A DNA stretch of 64,000 nucleotides from Unio delphinus (Eukaryota > Mollusca > Bivalvia > Unionida > Unionidae). Position numbers and translations under genes: made by a program. The notes under the pieces were generated by a model that was given only the letters and a program-made list of their open reading frames with translations, was not told the DNA's origin and did not search any database. The stretch lies in assembly GCA_029339505.1 (NCBI GenBank), contig JAQISU010000108.1, positions 20,345,501 through 20,409,500 on the forward strand, in the 5' to 3' direction. Shown piece by piece: positions 20,841 to 31,200 of this stretch; the first letter of the stretch is position 1; every line of letters starts with the position of its first letter.

Positions 20841-21420
20841 ATGATTATTATAGTTCCATCTGGAAGTGGTAAGACGCAACTGCTGCTTAATTTGATAATC
20901 AGGTGTCTCAGATGGGATAAATTATATATGATAGCACCATCTGTAGATGATCAGAGATGTTATGATACACTTAAAGATTTTAATGATGATGTGAATTCGT
21001 TCAATGATTACGGTGGTGAAATTATCGAGTTTATTACTGATATTGATGAAGCACCGAGTGTTGCTGATATTGATGATGTAATGCCGGATAAACAATCAAA
21101 TCAATCTAGAATAGTTTCCCGAGGAGGGCATAAAAATACAGATGTGATTTATGTTACTCATCGATTTACACAAATTCCAAAGGTGATCAGATATAACTGT
21201 AATATTCTTGCTATGTTAAACGGAGTTGATACACATACTTCGAGGAACATTCATCAGACCTAGTATAGCGGTGATATGGATTATAATCATTTTAGAAATT
21301 TCTTTAGTCATGCTTAGTCAACCCCATGCGGATTTATAACAATAAATTTACACAACCCTTGATCAAGATATCGAATCGGTTTTGATAAAATATTTGGATA
21401 AAACCCCAGCAGCAGAGAGG
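20841..21420 (+). pseudogene. Polinton packaging ATPase (FtsK/HerA type)
   Basis: The frame 20841-21263 has the Walker A motif VPSGSGKTQLLLNLI at its start and YMIAPSVDD soon after, with VIYVTHRFTQIPK and RYNCNILAMLNG downstream, the pattern of Polinton and adintovirus A32/FtsK-like ATPases that pump DNA into the virion. After the TAG at 21261 the same register continues with YNHFRNFF and CGFITINLH and, a frame later, YRIGFDKIFG (about 21365-21400), the usual C-terminal end. The sequence therefore has two or three breaks. The gene points away from the PLA2-like and integrase genes. Confidence 0.75.
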
Positions 21421-21834
21421 GTGTGACCTCGATAAGGGGTAAAGGTGTAAATATCACGCTTATACTTTTAGGAAAACAAAACAAGATACCAGTTAGTAAC
21501 AAAAATATCTAACCGAGTTGAGATTCTCGCGGTTAGTTAGAAACTTCTGTTTAGCGTTTTTTACGTTATTGTTTTTTAAGTTTTTGTTTTTGTAAGAAGT
21601 GTTAGTTTAACAAATGACACATTATAAAGTAGAAGTGGGCTCATCCTCTCTTATGCTGCATATCTGTATATTGGATGACGCGTTAAAATATGCAGATTAT
21701 TAAAACTATTCTGACCAACAGATAATTGAGACACTGATAGCAGTAGTTGCCATTGAGTGAGCGATTGAGTCCTGTAACAATGCTAAGCAAGATCTATTCT
21801 ATAACAAGCTTGATTATATAACAAGTATTAATAA

Positions 21835-22314
21835 TTGTATTATCCTGTAAAACTAGATGTAGCTGAAGTTATACTTCACAAAACGACTTCACTAAAAGAC
21901 TATCAAAAGCAAGCTAAAAGGTGTATAATGGAAAAAAAAAATACAAAATATATTAAAAATCTGATTGTCTGGTATTTAAACATACCTGCATATCATACAC
22001 ACCTGGATGTTGATAAATGTACATGTTTATGTTATGCAACAACATATGCAATACATGTGTTAACTAATGATCTCAGCGATATTTATTTATTTATATCAAC
22101 ACGTTATATCGAATCAACAGATGATTTTAACAATAATATTATGAATCATGTCACAGAAATACAAACAAAATTCAATTCACTACCTGTACCAATCATAAAA
22201 ATATTTCTCACTGATCCTATATACAAAGATACATCATCTGAGGTGTATGACGGCTTAGAAACATGTTGTGCTGATGATGTTAATAGCACATTTAGTGATA
22301 AAAGCTCCTGCTGA
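21835..22314 (+). CDS. Unidentified ORF in Polinton relic
   Basis: I do not recognise this 159-codon frame. The annotated start is TTG; the first in-frame ATG is MEKKNTKYIK near residue 31. The protein is rich in Lys, Asn and Thr in its first half, then has a Cys-rich CTCLCYATTYAIHV segment and ends with CCADDVNS...SSC. No membrane segment or catalytic motif was identified. Its place downstream of the packaging ATPase and upstream of another + strand frame suggests a structural or accessory gene of the same element. It could also be a chance frame in AT-rich DNA, although 159 codons without a stop among decayed neighbours is notable. Confidence 0.4.
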   Translation: MYYPVKLDVAEVILHKTTSLKDYQKQAKRCIMEKKNTKYIKNLIVWYLNIPAYHTHLDVDKCTCLCYATTYAIHVLTNDLSDIYLFISTRYIESTDDFNNNIMNHVTEIQTKFNSLPVPIIKIFLTDPIYKDTSSEVYDGLETCCADDVNSTFSDKSSC

Positions 22315-22386
22315 GAAAACGTTTACTTTGGCGCTGTAAAATTTGTTAGCTCATATAAATAAAGACGAAAGCAGATGTAATCAACT

Positions 22387-22920
22387 TTGCCCATAGATGA
22401 TCGAGTCTCTCAGACAATGAACGCAACGATCAAATATGACAAGTATTATAATAAGAAACATGTATTGTATCATAGCAGCAAGAAAATATTACAGAAAAAT
22501 AAGAAGTTTGTTAATCTACTTCCCTATTGCGTTAACAACAGAAGGAATATCATCAGCGGGAGTAGCAGCAAATCCATGATAGTGCCAGGAGCATGTATTG
22601 CGTTATCAGCGATCAACAAAACAATAAATCCACAAAATGAGAACAAGAACGCGTCTTGTGCGATTACCACAGCGACTTGTAATACGATATTAAATCAACT
22701 TCGATCTTATCACAGAGGTGAAAAGTTAATGTTTGATCCGACACATGTAATAAGAGACAAAGATCATTTAATTGTTGATATGATACTAGAATTGCAAAAT
22801 ATTAAAAGCGGTATTTGGCAAATTTTGTGTGAGATATTAATTATAATGGAAGATATTGCTGTGTTAGATACCACGCTGAAGATGACGAGAATTCTCGTCC
22901 AGGGTAAGCATAAAGCTTAA
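22387..22920 (+). CDS. Unidentified ORF with basic N-terminus in Polinton relic
   Basis: A 177-codon frame with a TTG edge; the first ATG is MNATIKYDKYYN at 22417. The N-terminal 55 residues are strongly basic (KKHVLYHSSKKILQKNKKF) and are followed by a small-residue stretch with Ser and Gly (IISGSSSKSM, ACIALSAINKT). No motif identifies it. In Polintons and adenoviruses small basic proteins bind the packaged DNA, so a core-protein role is possible but is only inference. It lies 70 bp after the preceding unidentified frame, on the same strand. Confidence 0.4.
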   Translation: MPIDDRVSQTMNATIKYDKYYNKKHVLYHSSKKILQKNKKFVNLLPYCVNNRRNIISGSSSKSMIVPGACIALSAINKTINPQNENKNASCAITTATCNTILNQLRSYHRGEKLMFDPTHVIRDKDHLIVDMILELQNIKSGIWQILCEILIIMEDIAVLDTTLKMTRILVQGKHKA

Positions 22921-22995
22921 CAACGAGATCACGTACTTCAAAAATATAAACAATATAAAGTTGTCTCTTGTTTGCAACGATTATTTGGAATAGTT

Positions 22996-23222
22996 AGATT
23001 TTTTATTGTATGGTTTAACGCCATTTTTCAGCACAAGATAGGATATGAGGAAGAACCCGGATAACCCCGGAAAAAAACACCGACCCACGAGAAGCTACTA
23101 ACAAGCTTTCTCACGTACCCACATTGGCATAATCTGAGACTCGAACCTACGCAGACAGTGGTGAGATGGCAGTGATCCGTAACGGACAGCGATTTAGACC
23201 ACTCGGCCACTTGCGGCCCCCC
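22996..23222 (-). repeat. tRNA-derived SINE, copy A
   Basis: On the - strand it begins with a tRNA-like head. Box A is TGGCCGAGTGGTCTAA (about 23215) and box B is GGTTCGAGTC (about 23140). After a body shared with copy B it ends in GAAAAATGGCGTTAAACC and an A-rich tail near 22996. The box A resembles tRNA-Leu or tRNA-Ser. The 88-codon frame inside is a by-product of the SINE. Confidence 0.85.
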
Positions 23223-23527
23223 AGAATAGTTAGATACACTTGCGAGAATAAAAAAGAGCTCATTGAACCTATAGCAAGCTTTATATTCCAATTTCTCAAA
23301 ACAATGTAAACATGTTTAAAATTAATAATGATCTAAATATTTAATTAATTACCATAGAGTTATAATATATATGTATTATGTTGTTTACAAAATATATGTC
23401 ACTGGTCTCATACACCACTGACTTGATTTCGAGCAACGGTAAAATACCAAATACTGTCAGACATAGCATAATCATTGACATAAAAACAATAAACAATGCA
23501 AACTAAATATACCTTACAATAAATAAA
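23223..23527. other. No gene seen
   Basis: An AT-rich spacer between the SINE and the 48-bp minisatellite. Nothing else was recognised. Confidence 0.4.
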
Positions 23528-23993
23528 AAGAGTATATTTACACTGACTTGTTTATATGCATTAAAATACATAATTAGAGTATATAGTACACTGACTTATT
23601 CATATACATTACAATATATAATTAGAGTATATAGTACACTGACTTATTCATATACATTACAATATATAATTAGAGTATATAGTACACTGACTTGTTTATA
23701 TGCATTACAATATATAATTAGAGTACATAGTACACTGACTTGTTTATATACATTAGAATACATAATTAGAGTATATTGTACACTGACTTATTCATATGCA
23801 TTACAATATATAATTAGAGTATATAGTACACTGACTTATTCATATACATTACAATATATAATTAGAGGATATAGTACACTGACTTGTTTATATGCATTAC
23901 AATATATAATTAGAGTACATAGTACACTGACTTATTTATATACATTAGAATAAATAATTAGAGTATATTGTACACTGACTTTTTTATATGCAG
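23528..23993. repeat. 48-bp minisatellite
   Basis: Between nine and ten tandem copies of a unit that includes GTACACTGACTTATTCATAT. The spacing between successive GTACACTG words is 48 bases. Copies differ at a few positions only. Confidence 0.92.
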
Positions 23994-24594
23994 CTTTGAT
24001 GATTTTAATTTGTGTCAATTTACTGTACAATTTACTGTACAATGTAATTTTTTACACCTTATGTGTTTTATTCTTGAACTTTTGTGGGGGTCCCTAATTT
24101 TTGGACTTATGCAATTATGGCCGCTATCGCTTAACCGGCATGAAGCAGCTTTTCCCTTTTGGTGATATTTTTAAAGATATATGTGCTTGTTGTCTGTCTT
24201 TGTCCACATAATCGTGCTTCATCATGCATAGGCTCTTCATTTCGTGTGTGTTGCGTCATCTATTTGTTTTGGAAGCGAGAACAATTAGTTTTTCCTTAGC
24301 TGTATTGATCCACTGTTAAGACCTCTTTTGGGCTTGATTAAACCACCATCACGTGACTGCCAGTCAACCCGTTTACCCTACGATGGACCCTCATTAATTG
24401 CTTTAAATGACCACTCCTTGGCTCTTCATACTACATTATGTTCAAGACTCAACGAACTGGGACTACATTAGTCATTACTTAAATGTAAACGGAAGCAGCA
24501 AAAGAAACGTTGTTTCAAAGTTGGCTGGCGTAGAACAGGAAGAAGAATTTCAGTCATCTCCCTTTTTTCCCTTAACAACTAAACAATTTAAAAA

Positions 24595-25340
24595 TTAGAC
24601 CGTTAATTTTGATAACTTGGTGCAAATACATCTTAAATCGTCAACTGTAGTGTCAACTGTCCCATAGATACCACTGCATTTTGCATTATTCAATGCACAA
24701 TCAGTAGGACCACCGGAACATCGCACAGAAATAGTTAATTTTATCAATGTCCATAATATTGACGTCTTCTTCCTCACAGAAGTATGACTTAAACATCAAG
24801 CTATGAGCCCGAGTGCACGGATTTAACACCAACCGCTTACACCATCACGTCGTTCCCCCGACACTCTCGCAGAGCTGGAATTACTGTCATCCCATAGAAT
24901 TGCATGATAAAATATCTTAATTACAACCTTCAATTTCTGCCACACATTGGTTGAACTAGTCCAAACAACAGTCACACTGGAACAAATGTCAGTCCATTTT
25001 TCTGTCTATACCGCCCTTCTCCAGGCAGAAACATAAGCTGACTGAATCTCTTTTTTTGGAGCAGTTTCCGAATCTTCTGGAGTATTTATGGAAATTAGAT
25101 AGCTGGTGACCTAATTATTCTTGGAAATTACAACTTTCACCCTGACTGTCCTGGATACCCATTCATTCATGTTTTCAACCGTAAACAGTCAGTTAACCAA
25201 CCCATCCATAAACTTGGTCACATTTTAGACAGGATTCTTCATAGAGCTGATGATAATATTATACGGTCCACCCTTGCATCCCACAATCTAGCATCAGATC
25301 ACCTCTGCATTAGATGCCATCTCTACGTATCAGTCCCTAA
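24595..25340 (+). pseudogene. CR1/L2-like LINE, endonuclease domain
   Basis: Fragments across frames give an AP endonuclease: HNIDVFFLTEVWL near 24750, the GDLIILGNYNFHPDCP version of the GDFN motif near 25110, and ASDHLCIRCHL, the SDH catalytic motif, near 25295. These are typical of APE-type non-LTR retrotransposons. Several frame breaks make the domain inactive. An ORF1 was not recognised upstream between 24.0 and 24.6 kb. Confidence 0.75.
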
Positions 25341-26053
25341 CTCTCCACCTTTCTTTGCTACTAAGAGAAGCCTCCGTATAATAAAAAGAACCGAACTATT
25401 GTATGACATCCAAGAAAACCCAACTACTTTCTTACCTCCTACAGCGGAATCACTTGATAACTGCCTGCGGTCATTGCTTGAAAAATATGTCCCAGCCACC
25501 AGGTGAAGAGTATCAATTAAAAAGTGTTCTACATTGTATAGCAGTGTTAGGGACCAGCTTCGCACAGCTAAAAGACACCGCCGTAAAGCAGAGAGTGTTT
25601 TGGCTTTACACCAGTTTCACTATTCATAAACAAATATATGAAGCTGCTAAGAAGAACGTCACAAAGAGTCCATTTAGCCAAATTATCCCACTACAGTGCT
25701 AAGATCACAGAGAGTTCCCGCTGCAAAAAGCTCTTCGAGATAACTAACAAACTAATGTCAAGAAACAAATGTACACCACTTCCAACTTTCTCTCCAGTAG
25801 ACCTTCGGGGCCTATTTGCATATTTCTTCCGTAACAAAATACAAACCATTACATATACGATTGACAACACATTTGCAATTGACTCGTCGTCAACACACAG
25901 TCACAATACCGAATTTCAGCGACAACCATTAGGAGCATTTGAACCTGTCTGTATGGATTTAGTACGTACGAAAAATCGCGATGAAAAGCGAACCAATCAT
26001 GTGAACTTATTTCCAATTCCAATATCAATATTGCCTTCACTAACTGATGTTAT

Positions 26054-26137
<84 letters not shown>

Positions 26138-27480
26138 GGAATTCCCATCATTTTTCAAAACTGCCTTCGTAAAGCCTCTGCTGAAAAAAGGAACACTTGA
26201 CCATAAAGATTAAAGAAATACCGCCCAGTTTCTAATCGCCCGCTCATATAAAAACCCAACTTATATTTCATTTGAATTCAAACAGTTTTTTTTAGCAAAT
26301 TACAGTCTGCATATCGCCAAAGCCACAGTACTGAAACTACTCTTCTGAAAGTATTTAAAGAAATTTCTCTGCTTTGGATAGCATTAAGATTACAGTCCTC
26401 ACCCTCCTTGATTTTCCTGCAGCATTTGACACAACAGACCATGATATATTATTTTACCGTCTCCAGCACGTATTTGGCATTCATAATACAGCCTTGCAGT
26501 TGTTCAAGTTCTACGAAGTCCACAGGACACAAATTATATCTGCAAATAAAATACACTTCAACCCAGTTGATCTATGTTGTGGTGTTTCACACGGTTCTGT
26601 TCACTTCATTCTATACACTCATCCGATCACAAGTGTCATAGATCATCACCCAGTGTCGCACCAATTGTATGCCGATGACACCCAACTATACAAGTCTAAC
26701 CACCCAACGTAAGTTGATGAATCGAGAGGTGCATATCTGATGTGAAATCATGGATGAAATGCAACAAGCTGCAGATGAATGATGATAAAACTGAGGTCAT
26801 TTTGAACACAACACAAAGACATCCTTTACCTCAAAACAATAAATATAAACAACGCCAACAATAAATTCACAGAGTCAGTACGAAACCTAGGCATTACTCT
26901 AGACAGTACTCTCACATTGCACCAACATGTCATGATCATATGCAGGGCTGCATATCTTGAGCTATGATGCATTAGCTCCATTCGCAAATATCTTTCAAAT
27001 GATGACACAAAAACACGTGTGTGCTCATTAGTACTTTCACGACAGACTGGACAATTGAAATTCAGTTCTGTTTGGTTCGTCTCAATATCTATTCCAGAAA
27101 CTTTAAAAGGTTCAAAACAGAGCTGTTCGGATCATCTTTAGAGTACCAAGCTCAGAGCACACATTCCTACTGCTCTCTACCCTACACTGGCGATCCATTC
27201 GATCCGGAAGCAAACACACATTTTTTCTTTGTGATATTTTTCACTGACGGACTCCAATCCAGCATACCTATCCGGCCTCACCCATGTTTACACACCAGGA
27301 GGATACTTACGCTCCTCTTCTGACAATCGTATACTCATTATTCCCACAATAACAAAACGTCACATGGACATCGTTCTTTTGCATAACATGATCAAGCAAC
27401 GTAGAATGAATTGCCCATTGAACTTAGAAAGACACAGTGATCCCTTGCATGAGTGCTCTTAAAACTCACTTTTTTCAACT
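25341..27480 (+). pseudogene. CR1/L2-like LINE, reverse transcriptase domain
   Basis: The reverse transcriptase follows the endonuclease in shifted frames. Visible are FFKTAFVKPLLKKGTLDHKD (about 26150), LLDFPAAFDTTDHDIL with the first catalytic Asp (about 26400), CCGVSHGSVHFILYTHPIT and YADDTQLYKS with the YADD motif (about 26670). The C-terminal part includes TLHWRSI (about 27185) and RSALKTHFFNYK (about 27455). A long TC microsatellite lies in the region between the early RT blocks. Stops and frameshifts are numerous, so this is a dead copy. Confidence 0.85.
26056..26135. repeat. (TC)n microsatellite inside LINE coding sequence
   Basis: About 40 CT units where the LINE protein codes for a Leu/Ser-rich stretch. 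It probably grew from the existing CTC/TCT codons. Confidence 0.9.
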
Positions 27481-27693
27481 ACAAGAACAAACTTAAAAAC
27501 CTAAAAATGTTTCCTATTTTAAATATTTTCAGCATTTTTGTTTTCTAATTTCATGGTGATTCTTTTCTTTCCGTATCATTATTGATGTTTTAAAGCGCTT
27601 AGAGCTTCTAGAGATTGGGTGCTATACAAAAACGTATTATTATTATTAGTAGTATTATTATAATCAAGATATCAACATATATCAGATTATAGC

Positions 27694-28555
27694 ATGCCTT
27701 GTGATGGTAATTGCAATATCAGTACTTTCAACACCAGTGGTATGGTTGCATACTCCTCCTTGTCCTCCAGCTCCTTCTCCTCCACCTCCTCCTCCTCTGT
27801 CGTTCTCGATGTAATTGGAGAAGTGTCAGATCAAGAAAATTATGAAGACTTTTACTATAACCACCCCTTCAAATATCGAATACTTGACCGAATGGTTCAG
27901 GCAACACAAACATTTGTCAAACGTGATCTCGAACGAATTAATATTGCTTGATCGTCCACCACAAATTATCGTTTGGTGTTACAAAGAGTGACGATAGACT
28001 TACACATACTCAAGGTAGACAAATTTCGTACTATGCGAAGACGTTTTCATTGTTTCTGACTTTCAACAATTATTTATTGCCATTTGTAGTGATATGTTAG
28101 AACAATACAAAAGAGAAATAAAACTTTGGCTTACACGAAAAAGACATAATCGCAATGCCAGTAACTTTCTATTTTATTTTACTATTACTGTCCCGGTGGG
28201 GATCCTGCCATTCACATGTCAACTTTCGCGTATATCTGAAGAAAACGAAACTATGCTATCACTCGCAACTTGTTTTCATTCTCAGAGTAATTAACGAAAC
28301 ATCTTTTCAGTTTCATCCTCCTGCATACATTAATTCGTGCAACTGACCCCAACAGTCGTGAAACAAAATGCACAGTCCTTGCAGATTTGTTAGAAGTCAG
28401 TCTCAAATATGTAGTATGATAGTAACTATGACAGCAAGTCAATTACTTCAAGGTGACCCTCACATAACCATCCAACAAAACGTCTTGAAAAACAAATTAA
28501 GTAGAGATGTCACAGCTGTCAGATCCAAGAGTCGATACTCAAAGTAAAGAACAAC
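27694..28555 (+). pseudogene. Unidentified ORF with Ser-rich N-terminus
   Basis: An 85-codon frame starts MPCDGNCNISTFN, has a run of Ser (about residues 22-40) and continues EDFYYNHPFKYRILDRM. Past the TGA at 27949 the same register gives RLVLQRVTIDLHILKVDKF and RRRFHCF, and at about 28345-28410 NSRETKCTVLADLLEVSLKYV, so an older gene of perhaps 250 codons seems to have decayed here. I do not recognise the family. It follows directly on the LINE tail. A second LINE or virus-derived gene and a fragment of a host gene are both possible. Confidence 0.3.
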
Positions 28556-28599
28556 TCAGTCTGAAACATATTTAAGGTGGCTTAGATGAGGTATCATTC

Positions 28600-29408
28600 T
28601 CTTTGAAAATCAAACCACAATGCCGAAACTAAAACAATAAATAAACCAAACCACTCAAAAGACGACAGAAGACGAAAAAAGAAACACGTCAATACCCCAC
28701 AATCATCTCCTACTATTATGACTCGTCGAACAGGTCAAATTCATCAATGAATCTAATAGCTGTATCGAATAGTTGGTCACGTATTCAGAAGCAATTAACA
28801 ACATCATGGAATTTATTGTAATGGTAGTTGTTGTAGCAGTAGGTATCTTGCATGATATGTGAAGCATAGATGTGCTCACATTTTATTCTCTATCCAAACA
28901 AAAACCAAAAATAGTATTAATTTAACATGGTACTCGATTGCAATTATGTCATGTTAATTCGTTTGGAGAAACAAGTGCAGGTATGATTTATGATGCATCG
29001 GAAGGTGTAAGTTGAAATAACTTAATCAAGTTAGTCTTGACTGTTTAAAGTTATTTCCCTTTGTTAATATGTTTGCTTAAAACAGCCTTATGTTATTTCA
29101 AATGCATGCAAAAGAATACGTTTAGTGTTTGTGAGCTACCTTCAAATTTAAAAGATTTATTTCACTTTTTCAAGCAAGAAAGGAATATAGTGTGCTGTAA
29201 GCCGTTAAAATGTATGATGACAAGAAAGAAAGTATAAAATCATTTAGTAATGGTTATTTCTTTAACTATGTTCTTTCAAGTAAAGTAATTTGAAAAAGTC
29301 CTGTTATCTTCTATAAAGTTATATACAAAAGGAATATACCGTGGAAGATTCAGACAAATACTTCGGATAAAATAATGTCATGCAAATAAAAAAAGAGTCG
29401 AAGAGAAC

Positions 29409-29410
<2 letters not shown>
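28600..29410. other. No gene seen
   Basis: AT-rich DNA with no recognisable gene, RNA or mobile element. Confidence 0.4.

Positions 29411-29411
<1 letters not shown>

Positions 29412-29442
<31 letters not shown>
29412..29442. repeat. (CA)n microsatellite
   Basis: About 15 CA units. Confidence 0.9.
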
Positions 29443-29444
<2 letters not shown>

Positions 29445-29626
29445 GGATAATTAAAATATATACAAAATGGAGAGGAGTAATACGGTTGCAACAACTGCCA
29501 ATTATTCATTTTAATTTAAGCATCTGACAATGCAATTACAAAATAAAATGAGCGAAATAAGTCATAAAGGCTAGAATTATGAAGAAGAAGGAAGAAATAC
29601 AAATTAAGGCTTAACAATACAAACAG

Positions 29627-30125
29627 TCATAGAGAAACATATAAAAACAGGTTATTAAGTATAGAAAAACATATAAAAACAGGTTAAGTATAGAAAAACA
29701 TATAAAAACAGGTTATTAAGTATAGAAAAACATATAAAAACAGGTTATTAAGTATAGAAAAACATATAAAAACAGGTTATTAAGTATAGAGAAACATATA
29801 AAAACAGGTTATTAAGTATAGAAAAACATATAAAAACAGGTTATTAAGTATAGAAAAACATATAAAAACAGGTTATTAAGTATAGAAAAACATATAAAAA
29901 CAGGTTATTAAGTATAGAGAAACATATAAAAACAGGTTATTAAGTATAGAAAAACATATAAAAACAGGTTATTAAGTATAGAGAAACATATAAAAACAGG
30001 TTATTAAGTATAGAAAAACATATAAAAACAGGTTATTAAGTATAGAGAAACATATAAAAACAGGTTATTAAGTATAGAGAAACATATAAAAACAGGTTAT
30101 TAAGTAAAGAGAAACATATAAAATA
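29627..30125. repeat. 32-bp minisatellite
   Basis: About 15 tandem copies of a 32-base unit that includes AAACATATAAAAACAGG. Units alternate irregularly between TATAGAAAAAC and TATAGAGAAAC, and one early unit is shortened. There are no unique spacers, so it is not CRISPR-like. Confidence 0.93.
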
Positions 30126-30991
30126 TAGAACAAAAACTAAGATTCAAATATATACCTAGTAATAAAAGCATTATAAGAAAATGAAACGCAAGATCTCGTA
30201 TTAAGAGTGAATTCTGCAAATGGGCACACATTATGAATACGGGAATGCAAATATGATGCACGCATATTTATCCGATATCTGATTGACTGGGAAAATAGCT
30301 TTGCTACAGAATAGACGAATGGATGGTTGGAATGTTACTTATGAAGATCATATAGAAAACACACTGGTGGTCAAACCCGAGACGTCCTAAGAACGTCGGG
30401 ACGCTGGATCTCTAGCCATAAAAGTACCCTATAATTTCACTGCTCAGTGGGAAAACCATTAGAGGGCATACATAGACAATGAAACAACCACTGAAGGGCG
30501 TACTTATGCAGTGAAGAAGCCATTGGAGAGCGTACATACTCATTGAATAATAATTCATTATAGAGGTATCCGTGAACATTAACTGTTCTTAAGAATATTA
30601 AGAGTGGACAATGTATTATGACAGTTTAACTGCAGTTCCGGATGGATGCTTCCCGGATCCTTAACGTTCGGGTTCATATTACCCAATAAAATCCTTCCTG
30701 CTACATGCCAACACCGAAAGTATGCTCCACCGCAGTAAATGATAAACGTTGAGAAAGACAACAGACGATATATTATTGAACACGGGTAATCTTATATGCC
30801 TTGCATTCCGCTAGTTATCATACATATCAGCACAAAATATAAACAATACAAAAATGTACAACATTGCTTTGTTGTTTCTGAGCTCTTTGGATAACTCAAG
30901 AAAACGAAACGTCATTGCGTGTGGAGAAATACCTCTTCCTAGTTGGTGTTCTGACACAACAATCCTAAAGGAAATTGTTTCCAGTCTATGA
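30126..30991. other. No gene seen, short degenerate repeat
   Basis: Between 30440 and 30575 a roughly 33-base motif ending in GGGCGTAC or GAGCGTAC recurs three to four times in degenerate form. Otherwise nothing is recognised. Confidence 0.35.
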
Positions 30992-30999
30992 TGCCTGCA

Positions 31000-31192
31000 C
31001 AGAAGCGTAGCTAGAGTGTTTGGCGCCCGGGGACAATAATCATTCCCCCCCTCAACTCTGAAACCCATTATTTTCATCAATAAAATCACCATTACCCGTT
31101 ACAACCTATTTCAAAGTCCATTTTGGCGCCCCCACTAGTATGGCGCCCGGGGACATATGTACTCCCCTGCCCCTCCCCCAGCTACGCCTCTG
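31000..31192. mobile_element. hAT-type MITE, copy 1
   Basis: A 193-bp element with imperfect terminal inverted repeats CAGAAGCGTAGCT and AGCTACGCCTCTG, flanked by a perfect 8-bp duplication TGCCTGCA (30992-30999 and 31193-31200). Eight-base target duplications and CAGNGGCG-type ends are typical of hAT elements. Internally it has two GGCGCCCGGGGACA-like words. No coding capacity. The related copy 2 is at 42517-42706. Confidence 0.85.
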
Positions 31193-31200
31193 TGCCTGCA

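Larger units (their letters stand above)
17403..22920. mobile_element. Polinton/Maverick-like element relic
   Basis: PolB-helicase (+), integrase (-), PLA2-like (-), packaging ATPase (+) and two unassigned ORFs (+) lie within 5.5 kb. PolB, a retroviral-type integrase and a genome-packaging ATPase together define Polintons/Mavericks. PLA2-like genes are known in the related adintoviruses. No terminal inverted repeats were found, and the major capsid and protease genes were not recognised. The left edge abuts the outer retrotransposon LTR, and a SINE lies just beyond the right edge. Confidence 0.78.
24595..27665 (+). mobile_element. CR1/L2-like LINE, decayed
   Basis: Endonuclease and reverse transcriptase are followed by a 3' end CGCTTAGAGCTTCTAGAGAT, a GCTATACAAA word and a (ATT)n tail (27595-27662). 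This tail is common in L2/CR1-like LINEs and the SINEs that borrow it. The 5' limit is uncertain. A similar tail fragment, CGCTTAGAGCTTCTGGAGAA, stands alone at about 54849. Confidence 0.8.

Noticed and set aside
29627..30125. Regular 32-bp repeats that might suggest a CRISPR array
   Set aside because: The units are directly adjacent with no unique spacers, and the surroundings are eukaryotic. It is a minisatellite.
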